Assembly: GCA_027071075.1 (NCBI GenBank)
Contig: JALSUU010000082.1
Location: 1-34,957, forward strand
Direction: 5' to 3'
Length of the DNA stretch: 34,957 nt
Source: Sulfurimonas sp.
GTDB lineage: Bacteria > Campylobacterota > Campylobacteria > Campylobacterales > Sulfurimonadaceae
Every line of letters begins with the position of its first letter. Positions within the stretch are counted from its first letter, which is position 1. Under the pieces are notes generated by a model. That model was not told where the DNA came from. It did not search any database and saw only the letters and a program-made list of their open reading frames with translations. Shown one piece after another: positions 22,574 through 30,843 of the stretch. The translations under genes were made by a program, and so were the position numbers.

Positions 22574-23647
22574 TTATTTATAGTATTTTCTTACTCCAGC
22601 CATCTTTGAACCCATATTAAGTAGTAGCATATCTGCTATAACTAAAGCGGCCATAGCTTCACATACTACCGTTCCTCTGATAGCTACACATGGATCATGA
22701 CGCCCTTTAAGTGAGAAATCAACCTCTGCATTCTCTGTCGTCACAGTATGCTGCGCTTTAAATATCGAAGGAGTCGGTTTAAAGTAAACATTGAGAACTA
22801 TATCTTCTCCATTACTGATACCACCGAGTATTCCACCAGAATGATTACTCTCAAAACCTGATGAGCGTATTGCATCGTTATTCTCTGAACCTAGAGTCCT
22901 AGCACTCAAAACTCCATCCCCTATCTCCACTGCTTTAACAGCATTAAGACCCATCATGGCATCAGCGAGTACACCATCAAGTTTGTAGTAGAGGGGTTGT
23001 CCTAAACCTATCGGTACGCCTTGAATAAGCACACGAGAGACACCACCAACAGAGTCATGTTCATTTTTTGCTTTAAGTATAGCCTCTTTTTGTGCCTCTT
23101 CCTTACTTGCATCAAGCGCGTAAATGATACTAGTTTTTGCCTTTTCATAATCAAAAGAGTCACTCTGTATTCCAGCTACTTCACTGATTCCACTCATTAC
23201 TTTTATATCAAGTTCATTTAACATGAGTTTTGCAATCGCACCAGCAGCAACGCGTGCCGCAGTTTCACGAGCCGAACTACGACCGCCACCACGGTAATCA
23301 CGCAAGCCATACTTATGGAAGTAGGTAAAATCAGCATGTCCAGGGCGAAACACATCTTTTATGTTTGTGTAATCTTTTGACTTTTGATTTGTGTTATAAA
23401 TTATCATAGCAATTGGAGTACCTGTGCTCAGACCTTCAAAAACACCACTGAGTATCTCTACTTTATCAGCCTCTTTTCTTGCTGTTTCAAACTCACTTTT
23501 CCCTGGTTTTCTACGATCTAATTCCGACTGTATATACGCTTCGTCTATTGTAAGTCCTGCAGGTACGCCATCGAGTAAACAGCCAATAGCAGTTCCATGA
23601 GATTCACCAAAAGTACTAAAGCGTAATTTCATTCCAAAACTATTCAT
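22574..23647 (-). CDS. aroC: Chorismate synthase
   Basis: 357 residues. Converts 5-enolpyruvylshikimate-3-phosphate to chorismate with reduced FMN as cofactor, the last step of the shikimate pathway. Signatures: FGESHGTAIGCLLDGVPAGL (11-30), RPGHADFTYFHKYGLRDYRG, GGRSSARETAARVAAGAIAK, NHSGGILGGISNG and GRHDPCVAIRG. The start codon overlaps the end of rnc by one base, the same rnc-aroC order as in Helicobacter. Cytoplasmic, essential in the absence of aromatic compounds. Confidence 0.97.
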   Translation of the reverse strand: MNSFGMKLRFSTFGESHGTAIGCLLDGVPAGLTIDEAYIQSELDRRKPGKSEFETARKEADKVEILSGVFEGLSTGTPIAMIIYNTNQKSKDYTNIKDVFRPGHADFTYFHKYGLRDYRGGGRSSARETAARVAAGAIAKLMLNELDIKVMSGISEVAGIQSDSFDYEKAKTSIIYALDASKEEAQKEAILKAKNEHDSVGGVSRVLIQGVPIGLGQPLYYKLDGVLADAMMGLNAVKAVEIGDGVLSARTLGSENNDAIRSSGFESNHSGGILGGISNGEDIVLNVYFKPTPSIFKAQHTVTTENAEVDFSLKGRHDPCVAIRGTVVCEAMAALVIADMLLLNMGSKMAGVRKYYK

Positions 23648-24327
23648 TATTTTTCCTCTTTGAGCATACTTACCGCTTCTTCTGCAGCTATCTGTTGTGC
23701 TATTTTTTTGCTCTTTCCAACTGCACGAGCATACTCTTTGCCCTCAATCAATACAGCGACCTCAAACTCTTTGAGATGATCTGGCCCACGACTTGCCATA
23801 ACTATATACTCAGGAGTGATACCAAATCTTGCTTGAGTTAACTCTTGCAAGGTTGTTTTAAAATCACGAAAGAGTGAGTCTAAGGAGATTTCTTCGTGGT
23901 TTGACTCTATAAGGTCAATAGCGATAACACTCACCACATCCAAACCAGCTTCAAGATAAATAGCGCCCATTACTGCTTCAAAAGCATTAGAGAGTAGAGA
24001 AGACTTTTCCCGTCCACCATTATTCTCTTCTGCATTAGAGAGTAAAATATAATCCCCTAAGCGTAGAGCTCTTGCAAGCTTATCAAAACCTGTCTCATTG
24101 ACAAGGGATGCCCGTATTTTAGAAAGTTTTCCCTCATCTGATTTTCTAAACTTTGTAAAAAGATACTCACCAACTATAAGATCTAAAACCGCATCGCCTA
24201 GAAATTCAAGGCGCTCATTATCGTAGGGCTGTTTATAACTCTTATGTGTCAGCGCTTCGATAATGAGCGATTTATCTTTAAATGTGTAATTTAACTGTTT
24301 TTCTAAAATCTCTATCTTTTTATTCAT
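23647..24327 (-). CDS. rnc: Ribonuclease III
   Basis: 226 residues. Cuts double-stranded RNA in rRNA and mRNA processing. The signature ERLEFLGDAVLDLIVGEYLF is at about 38-57, and the second metal-binding Glu lies in AFEAVMGAIYLEAGLD (about 114-128). The C-terminal dsRBD is FKTTLQELTQARFGITPEY ... KSKKIAQQIAAEEAVSML. AGAGGA is four bases before the ATG. In Helicobacter rnhA usually precedes rnc; here a TPR gene is upstream instead. Confidence 0.96.
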   Translation of the reverse strand: MNKKIEILEKQLNYTFKDKSLIIEALTHKSYKQPYDNERLEFLGDAVLDLIVGEYLFTKFRKSDEGKLSKIRASLVNETGFDKLARALRLGDYILLSNAEENNGGREKSSLLSNAFEAVMGAIYLEAGLDVVSVIAIDLIESNHEEISLDSLFRDFKTTLQELTQARFGITPEYIVMASRGPDHLKEFEVAVLIEGKEYARAVGKSKKIAQQIAAEEAVSMLKEEK

Positions 24328-24432
24328 TGTGTCCTCTTTTATAGTGAATCTTTCATGCTATTCATGTCTATCCTGCCCTCTTATCTCAATAAATTTTATG
24401 AGCTTTTAAAATTTCAATATACTCTTTACAAA

Positions 24433-25479
24433 TCACTGAAAAGAGTTATTTTCTTCACTAAAATCCTTATGATAATCTTTTGTCAAACTCCACTCCACTC
24501 TTGATGTATCTATAAAGTGACAAGAGGAGCATCTATTAAAAGAAAAAGGATAGACTTGCTTGCAGTTGTCACATACATACTCAAAATTAAGTGTTGCATT
24601 GGCTCTATTTTTAAGCTTAATTAAAACATCAAATTCAAATACTGCACTTGATTGTGCTAAGTTAATATACCCTTTGGCACTATAGAGTTCTCTTAAAAAT
24701 CCATTGTTTGAAATTATATCTAAATTCAAATCTTTTAACTCAAGGTTCCAAAGGATATCTACAATTACTTCACTCTTAGAACTATCAAAACTCTTCCATG
24801 CGAACTCTGGATTTACACGAAAAAGGTACTCATAGACTAAATATGCTAACTGGTGTGACTCTTTATAAACTGCAACTATCTCTATCGTTTTCTCTTCTGG
24901 CGTTGTGTTAAGATTATGTAATATATTCATTAGCTTGAGATAAGTTGTATCTAAAGATATATCTTTATTTAACTCATCAAGTGGTTCTAAAACATCTAAC
25001 GCTGCCTTATAATCTCGCATATATTCATACACAAGTAAAAGATAACTCAGTGCCTGAGGTGTTCTCGGATTAACTTTTAAAATCTCTAAAAATATCTGCT
25101 TAGAACGCTCTAAGAATCCTGCTTTAAAGTAAGTCTTTCCAAGTAAAAACATAGTCTCTTTCTTATTCTCATAACTCCCTACATTTAACATCTCATTGTA
25201 AATCTCTATACTCTTTTCAAAATCACCATTTTTAGAGTAAGAGTGTGCTAGGAGTAACCACGATTTCTCGGAAAGCTCCCCCTTAGAGATAAGAATATTT
25301 AACTCACCTTGAGAAGGGAGGGTATTAAACTGCTTTAAAAACCTATCTAAATACCTTGAATCTTCAATACGCTTATACCGACTCCACCAATAGGAGAAAA
25401 AAGTAATCATAAAAATGATAACAAAGAAGATAATAATCGAAAAAAGAGGATCACGAAACTCTATAAAAAAACTACTCAT
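24433..25479 (-). CDS. LapB/YciM-like TPR protein
   Basis: 348 residues. One N-terminal membrane helix (11-29), TPR repeats from about 65 to 190 (SWLLLAHSYSKNGDFEKSIEIY and MFLLGKTYFKAGFLERSKQIF, each cut here), and a C-terminal rubredoxin-like metal site with Cys pairs in YVCDNCKQVYPF and NRCSSCHF (about 304-325). That is the same arrangement as E. coli LapB/YciM (389 residues), which anchors to the inner membrane and controls LpxC stability and so lipopolysaccharide amounts. Sequence similarity was not testable here. The stop codon of the next upstream gene and this start share a base (25479), so they are co-translated. Confidence 0.78.
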   Translation of the reverse strand: MSSFFIEFRDPLFSIIIFFVIIFMITFFSYWWSRYKRIEDSRYLDRFLKQFNTLPSQGELNILISKGELSEKSWLLLAHSYSKNGDFEKSIEIYNEMLNVGSYENKKETMFLLGKTYFKAGFLERSKQIFLEILKVNPRTPQALSYLLLVYEYMRDYKAALDVLEPLDELNKDISLDTTYLKLMNILHNLNTTPEEKTIEIVAVYKESHQLAYLVYEYLFRVNPEFAWKSFDSSKSEVIVDILWNLELKDLNLDIISNNGFLRELYSAKGYINLAQSSAVFEFDVLIKLKNRANATLNFEYVCDNCKQVYPFSFNRCSSCHFIDTSRVEWSLTKDYHKDFSEENNSFQ

Positions 25480-25946
25480 TACTCATACACCACCACTGCA
25501 TAATCATCTTTAAGTCTATAAAAAGTTGCATCAACACTCAGTTCCAAATCTTTAAGTTTTCCAAGCTGAATGAGTGAATTTTTACCGACTTTGATACCAT
25601 TTTCACGAAAAAACTTTTTTATATTGACAAACTTTACATCCTCAACAAACTTATACTCAAACTCTTTATGAAGCCTCATCTTATCATAGGAAAATATATG
25701 TTCATTTACATGGAGTTGATCTGATGCAAACTTAATAGGAAGATACCCAGAAAGATCTGTTAAAATTTCTTGAATATGAAGATGTTTAGGAGGAAGTGTA
25801 TCTTTTTTTACAAAGATATATTTATTGTTGAGTTTCATATTTGGTGTATTTTTCCAGTATTTATACGCTGGGTTTGATACACCAAGTTTTGAGGAGACCT
25901 CTCTCCAGAGCCAAAAAGAGTTTAATGTACTTGGTAAATGTGACAT
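25479..25946 (-). CDS. Unknown protein upstream of the LapB-like gene
   Basis: 155 residues from ATG 25946, which follows AGGAG by 10 nt; the longer reading from 25976 has no ribosome-binding site. Soluble, basic, no signal peptide. It contains FWLWREVSSKLGVSNPAYKYW, which reads as a helix-turn-helix-like N-terminus, IKKFFRENGIKVGKNSLIQLG in the middle and ends DATFYRLKDDYAVVVYE. I do not recognise a family. Translation is coupled to the TPR gene at 25479. A role in envelope control with that gene is possible but only by position. Confidence 0.6.
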   Translation of the reverse strand: MSHLPSTLNSFWLWREVSSKLGVSNPAYKYWKNTPNMKLNNKYIFVKKDTLPPKHLHIQEILTDLSGYLPIKFASDQLHVNEHIFSYDKMRLHKEFEYKFVEDVKFVNIKKFFRENGIKVGKNSLIQLGKLKDLELSVDATFYRLKDDYAVVVYE

Positions 25947-26011
25947 AACTTTTTCACTCCTACTATTAAATCTCATATAATTTGAACAAATCCAAATTAT
26001 ACTCAGTCACT

Positions 26012-26097
26012 AAAGCTTTGCCTTTAGGCAAGAAAGGAGTTATGACTCCTTCAAAGTCTCTTGTGGTAAAGATTATATAATCTTTTAGTTACAAGAG
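26012..26097. repeat. Cluster of three hairpins between two minus-strand genes
   Basis: Three inverted repeats in a row: TTGCC-TTTA-GGCAA (26018-26031), AAGGAGT-TATG-ACTCCTT (26034-26051) and CTCTTGT...ACAAGAG (26058-26064 with 26091-26097), the last enclosing the perfect 18-bp palindrome AAAGATTATATAATCTTT (26068-26085). They follow the stop of the YeiH-type gene on the minus strand, so at least the last could be its terminator; the others may be a dispersed repeat or a leader structure for the gene at 25946. Confidence 0.6.
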
Positions 26098-26112
26098 CCC
26101 TTAAAGAGGTTT

Positions 26113-27222
26113 TTAAAAAATTGCAGTAATTGTTTTTGTAACGACAAATCCACCAACAACAAGCCAAACAAACATACTTCCTGCTGTATAAAGTGGTGCA
26201 AGACCTAGACCTTTAAACTTTGCAAAGATTGTTCCCATACCAAGTGCTGTCATAGCCATTGTAAGTAAGAATGTATCAACTTCATTAATATTTCCAATAA
26301 TTGAGTTAAGAACTACTGCCGTATCAGAAAGAGTGTCTGCTTTGAGTCCAAAGTATGTTACGAGTACAGAATAAAATCCTGCCATACCAACAAAGTAAAC
26401 TGCAAACCAAGGAATAGTAAGAGTTAAGCCATTACCAGCGCCACCAGCTTTTTTCGCTTGCATAGAGAGGTAAAGACCAAGAACGATAAGCATAGGAGCA
26501 ATCATAATTACACGAGTCATCTTCACAATTACTGCTGAGTTTGCCATCTCTACTGGAGCACCTTGCACTGAAGCAGGAACTGCAACAACTTGTGCAACTT
26601 CATGGATAGTACCACCTACATAGATACCGAATTGTTGTGGTGTCATATGTAAGAATCCTGTAGCAGGTTCAATGATAGAAGCATAAAGTACAGGGTAAAG
26701 GAACATAGAGATAGTACCAAAGAGAACAACCATAGAGACAGCTACTGCTGTTTTATGACCCTCAGCTTCAAGAACTGGCTCAGTTGCAAGAACTGCTGCT
26801 GCACCACAAACGGAAGCGCCTGCTGCTGTTAGCATTGAAGTATCTCTATCCATTTTAAATACTTTCATACCTAGGTAAGTACCTATAAGAAAAGTAGTTG
26901 AAAGCATGATAAGTGAAACCATAAATCCGCTCATACCAACATCCATAATCTGTTGAAATGTTATACGAAAACCGTAAAATACAATTGCAAAACGAAGAAT
27001 TTTCTTACCTGAGAAAGTAATACCTGTTCCCCATTCACTTGGGATATGTTGATGCAAAGTATTTGCATAAAAGATACCCATAACAATACCAATAACAAGA
27101 GGTGATATACCCAAAGCCTTTACTGGTGCTAATCCTGCAATCATAGTTGCTGCTGCTGCGAAAATAGCAACAAATATGATTCCAGAGATAGTACCTTTTC
27201 TATTTTCTGCTGAAAATGCCAT
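26113..27222 (-). CDS. YeiH-family putative sulfate exporter (UPF0324)
   Basis: 369 residues with about ten transmembrane helices. Family signatures: GISPLVIGIVMGIFYANTL near the N-terminus, GTGITFSGKKILRFAIVFYG, AAGASVCGAAAVLATEPVL and GGTIHEVAQVVAVPASV. The UPF0324/YeiH family is annotated as a putative sulfate exporter; direct proof is limited. In a sulfur oxidiser that makes sulfate, an exporter of sulfate or of a sulfonate fits, though sox products form in the periplasm. Alone in its transcription unit, with a hairpin cluster after it. Confidence 0.88.
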   Translation of the reverse strand: MAFSAENRKGTISGIIFVAIFAAAATMIAGLAPVKALGISPLVIGIVMGIFYANTLHQHIPSEWGTGITFSGKKILRFAIVFYGFRITFQQIMDVGMSGFMVSLIMLSTTFLIGTYLGMKVFKMDRDTSMLTAAGASVCGAAAVLATEPVLEAEGHKTAVAVSMVVLFGTISMFLYPVLYASIIEPATGFLHMTPQQFGIYVGGTIHEVAQVVAVPASVQGAPVEMANSAVIVKMTRVIMIAPMLIVLGLYLSMQAKKAGGAGNGLTLTIPWFAVYFVGMAGFYSVLVTYFGLKADTLSDTAVVLNSIIGNINEVDTFLLTMAMTALGMGTIFAKFKGLGLAPLYTAGSMFVWLVVGGFVVTKTITAIF

Positions 27223-27280
27223 TATAAACCTTTATAATTTAGATAAGTAATTAAACTATGAGTGCAATTATAGCAAAATA

Positions 27281-30200
27281 TTATTTTACTTCTATTTCCA
27301 TTTTAACTTTTACATATTTACTGCCACTCTTTTCTTGTTCTAAGCCAAGTAAATAAGTAATTCTATCTGCAGAAATAAATTTTTCGTTTACGAGATAATT
27401 CATAATACTTTTTACTCGCGACATTGCTAAAGCTTCAAGTTCTTCTTTTGTCACATGCTGTATATTTATGCAGAGATCAATTAAGGCACTCTGGTAGGCT
27501 CTTTTAAATTCATTATCACTCAATTCTTTATGTAACTTATCCTGAAGCGCTTCTAAAACTGCATCATCCCCTTGCTCTGTATAAATATCTTCTAAAAGAT
27601 CTATACTCATTGCACTCTCATGCTCCTCTCTATTTTTAAGACCACTCTTATGCATAACAATATCTATAAGCTTCTCTAATTGGAGTGCTTTCCTATCATT
27701 CACTTGATCATAAGAAGAGAAAATTTTCAGTGATATTTTTGGTTTTTTCATTAAAATTTTTGCAATTATGTCTAATTTTTCACGCTCAGGAGGGGATATG
27801 CTCGCACCACCTCTTTCAAAATCAATAAACTCCAATTTTTGTGCATCAAAGCCCATTACCGAACCAAGAAATTTAAATGGAGATGTAACAGCCTTAGAGA
27901 TAATACCTCCCAAAGTTTTTAAAACCAAAGGTCCATACTTAAAGTCTGGTGCATCAACATTTCCCTCTACAGCCATATCCATATCAATAACACCCTCATT
28001 ATCTTCAAGCAGACCAAAAACGAACCCTAAAGGCAGAACAGTAATATTTTCATCCTCTACCTCTTTACCTAAAACAACCTTTTTCAAAATAACATTGTTT
28101 CCACCACGAAGTTTAGAGTTTAAAATATCATAATTCAAATCAAGATACAATTTTCCAGAATCAATCTCATGCCCTGCAAATGATGCACTATAGCCACTTA
28201 GAGAGTTCAAGTTAAGATTTTTAAAGTTAAAAGCTAAATCAGTATACTCTTTAGGGTTAGCACTATCTACACTTCCTTTAAGTCGTGTTGATCCATACTT
28301 ATCTACATCTCCACTGATGTTGACATACATTGTCCCATGTGCTGTATTTGAGAGCGAATAAATAACACCATTGAGATTATGAATATTTGTATGAAACTTT
28401 ATAGGTATTGAGTAATCTGCAAACTCTGCACTTCCTAGTGATACATTAACTCTACTAATATACATAGGGAAAGTTGCACTCTTTTTTTTCTCTTTTTTAG
28501 TATCTGATTTTTTTGTTAACTGAGAAAAGTTAAGTACCTTTTTTTTATCTATTTTGGCTTTTACATAAAAAGAATCCACATCAAGTTCGTTCACATAGAG
28601 TCTATTTGGTGAGAGTTCTAGTGTGAATGCATCTGTTTTTACTTCACTCAGGGATAAGAGGAGAGTATTGTCAAGACTGCTATTTACAAAAAGTGAATTC
28701 AAATCAAAACTACTCTCAACTCTTAAATCGGGCTTCTTTTTACTCGGTTTATACTCTGTTTTCCCTTTTAAAGAGAGCATACCATCTCGTATCTTTACAA
28801 ATGCACTCTCTTGAACATAAGGATTAAAATTTTGCAGTGCTATATCTTTTATGATAAATTTTCCTTTTTGTTCTAGGGGAGTATGTTGTAGTTTTCCTTT
28901 AGTTTTTACAGTTCCAGATCTATTGATACGCATAGAGGTATCGTATGATAACCAATGATTTTTTCTACTATCTATATTAAAGAGATTTATATTTATATTA
29001 TCTACTATCTGCTCTGTTTTCTGCTCTAATGAGTTATCTACAAAAGCTAACTTAGCCCCTTTTAAAGCAAAATGTTTTACCTGAGTAAGATACTTACTCG
29101 GACTCTTTTTTTCTACTTTTTCTTTTTTTGGAATAACTAAATCATTGACATTTAAAGTAGCATCTTTATACTTTTGAATATGTGCATCTAAAGCATCTAC
29201 TAAAACATCTCCAACTCTCAGTTTTTCCTCTTTTGTATCTAGTGAGATTTTAGAGATTCTAAACGCTTTAAAACTACTCAATTTCTCCTGTGAATTTGCC
29301 TTTAGCATAGAAAAATCTTTTAAAGTAAGGTTTGCATCTTCTACATCAAGATAAACTTTTGAATCCTCTTTGTAAAGTCTACTTGCAACATTAAAGCCAG
29401 CAGATAGGCTTTTTAAATCAAGGTTATACAAACTCAATGCTTTCTTAGCCTCAGTATCGATATAAGGTTTAAAATCTATTACATTAAAATCAGACAATGA
29501 TGTAAGCGCATTAATCTCTAAATTTTTATGTGCGATACTCCCTTTTGAGAGCAGTTTCGCCTTCTCATTTATACTCATAGAAAGTTCATAGAAAAATGGC
29601 TTTTCTCCTTTAAGTGTCACATTGTGAAGGTTTAAACTCAAATCTTTCACTCTTGATGTCACCGATGGTTCTATATACTTATCATTAAATACCAAGCCTA
29701 TTTTCGACAATTTTACTTCATTGACTAAAAGTTTCCACTCTTTTTCACTGCTATTATTCTCTTTTGATGATGCAGTGTTTACCTCAACATACCCTTGCCA
29801 ATCAATAGAGCCGTTTCTATCTCTCTGAGCCTGAACTTGTAAGCCTTTTAACTTTACTAAAGGAACTTTAATATCTTGTGTCAATGGCTGAACCCATGCA
29901 TCAGCAACAGCAAATCTCTCAAGCCTTAAGATATCTTTGGATCCACCTTTTGGAATAACTCTTAATTTTTCTAAAGTGATATCAATATCATTTATAGTGG
30001 TCGCATTTATATCATCTGCATTAAAAGCATAATTTGCGTGAAAAGAGAGTTTACCATCCGCTACTTCAATATTTAACATATCTTTAATGTACTTATATTT
30101 TGTATAGAGTTTACTCGCTTGGATATCTAAACTTCCATCAACTTTGAGTGGAGCAAAGCCTCTAATATTTGACTTAAAGTCAATAAATCCACCATCTTCT

Positions 30201-30787
30201 ACTTTAGAGTAAAAGCGTACTACTCCATCACTAGAGTTAAGATCTGCCGTATCTATATCTTTAAGAATAAATCCAATATCATGAAAAGAAGATTCAAATA
30301 GATCTTTATGTGTGAAATCTTTGTAAACTAATAGACCCTCTTCTACTTTTAATCTTTTTACGATGAAGCGTAAAGAATTTGTACTCTCTTGCGTTTTTGA
30401 ACTCTCCTTTGGTGAATCATTAAAAACACTTAAGAGATTAATCTTTTTATCTTTACTATAAACTACAGATATTTTCGGTTCTTTTAAAGAGAGTTCTTTT
30501 ATCTTAACAGCACCCAAGAGTAAAGAAGAGGGGTCAATATTTATCTTAAATGATGTAAAAGAGAGAAGAGGTTTCTTCTCTGAGGAGAGTGTTCGTAAAC
30601 CCTCTATATCGAGGGTAAAGATATATGGATTAAAATATATATTCGCTATTTCAATTTTGGATAGAGAAGTTTTTTCATCAACAAACTTAACAAGCTGTGA
30701 CTTGATAACAATAGGAACAATAAAAAATCCAAATAGAGAATAAAAGAGAAAGAAGTATAAAATTATTTTTTGTAAACGAGTAGACAC
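27281..30787 (-). CDS. DUF748/AsmA-like giant envelope protein
   Basis: 1168 residues. One N-terminal membrane anchor (8-28), then a very long periplasmic part made of repeated beta strands with DUF748-type motifs such as LDIQASKLYTKYKYIKDML, LRVGDVLVDALDAHI and FKNLNLNSLSGYSASF. The last 170 residues (from PPEREKLDIIAKILMKKPK) form an alpha/beta end with DRKALQLEKLIDIV and TKEELEALAMSRVKSIMNYL, typical of the C-terminus of DUF748 proteins. AsmA-like proteins of this size bridge the two membranes and carry phospholipids to the outer membrane. Starts with GTG at 30787, six bases after CTGGAG, which lies in the hairpin at 30788-30822. Likely in one mRNA with ccoG upstream. Confidence 0.85.
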   Translation of the reverse strand: MSTRLQKIILYFFLFYSLFGFFIVPIVIKSQLVKFVDEKTSLSKIEIANIYFNPYIFTLDIEGLRTLSSEKKPLLSFTSFKINIDPSSLLLGAVKIKELSLKEPKISVVYSKDKKINLLSVFNDSPKESSKTQESTNSLRFIVKRLKVEEGLLVYKDFTHKDLFESSFHDIGFILKDIDTADLNSSDGVVRFYSKVEDGGFIDFKSNIRGFAPLKVDGSLDIQASKLYTKYKYIKDMLNIEVADGKLSFHANYAFNADDINATTINDIDITLEKLRVIPKGGSKDILRLERFAVADAWVQPLTQDIKVPLVKLKGLQVQAQRDRNGSIDWQGYVEVNTASSKENNSSEKEWKLLVNEVKLSKIGLVFNDKYIEPSVTSRVKDLSLNLHNVTLKGEKPFFYELSMSINEKAKLLSKGSIAHKNLEINALTSLSDFNVIDFKPYIDTEAKKALSLYNLDLKSLSAGFNVASRLYKEDSKVYLDVEDANLTLKDFSMLKANSQEKLSSFKAFRISKISLDTKEEKLRVGDVLVDALDAHIQKYKDATLNVNDLVIPKKEKVEKKSPSKYLTQVKHFALKGAKLAFVDNSLEQKTEQIVDNININLFNIDSRKNHWLSYDTSMRINRSGTVKTKGKLQHTPLEQKGKFIIKDIALQNFNPYVQESAFVKIRDGMLSLKGKTEYKPSKKKPDLRVESSFDLNSLFVNSSLDNTLLLSLSEVKTDAFTLELSPNRLYVNELDVDSFYVKAKIDKKKVLNFSQLTKKSDTKKEKKKSATFPMYISRVNVSLGSAEFADYSIPIKFHTNIHNLNGVIYSLSNTAHGTMYVNISGDVDKYGSTRLKGSVDSANPKEYTDLAFNFKNLNLNSLSGYSASFAGHEIDSGKLYLDLNYDILNSKLRGGNNVILKKVVLGKEVEDENITVLPLGFVFGLLEDNEGVIDMDMAVEGNVDAPDFKYGPLVLKTLGGIISKAVTSPFKFLGSVMGFDAQKLEFIDFERGGASISPPEREKLDIIAKILMKKPKISLKIFSSYDQVNDRKALQLEKLIDIVMHKSGLKNREEHESAMSIDLLEDIYTEQGDDAVLEALQDKLHKELSDNEFKRAYQSALIDLCINIQHVTKEELEALAMSRVKSIMNYLVNEKFISADRITYLLGLEQEKSGSKYVKVKMEIEVK

Positions 30788-30822
30788 GATAAACTCCAGA
30801 GTATTTATACTTGGAGTTTATC
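30788..30822 (-). promoter_or_regulatory. Ribosome-binding-site hairpin before the DUF748 gene
   Basis: Arms GATAAACTCCA and TGGAGTTTATC (30788-30798 and 30812-30822) pair perfectly over 11 bp; an inner AGTAT/ATACT (30800-30804, 30807-30811) extends the stem past a one-base bulge. On the minus-strand mRNA the 3' arm contains the GGAG ribosome-binding site and ends directly at the GTG start. No T tract, so it is not a normal terminator. It could block translation unless opened. Confidence 0.6.
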
Positions 30823-30843
30823 CTTTTTCAGGTTAAAGAGTGA

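Noticed and set aside
24328-24432. rnhA or a small gene between rnc and the TPR gene
   Set aside because: Only a very short frame (MNSMKDSL) is present; no RNase HI motifs.
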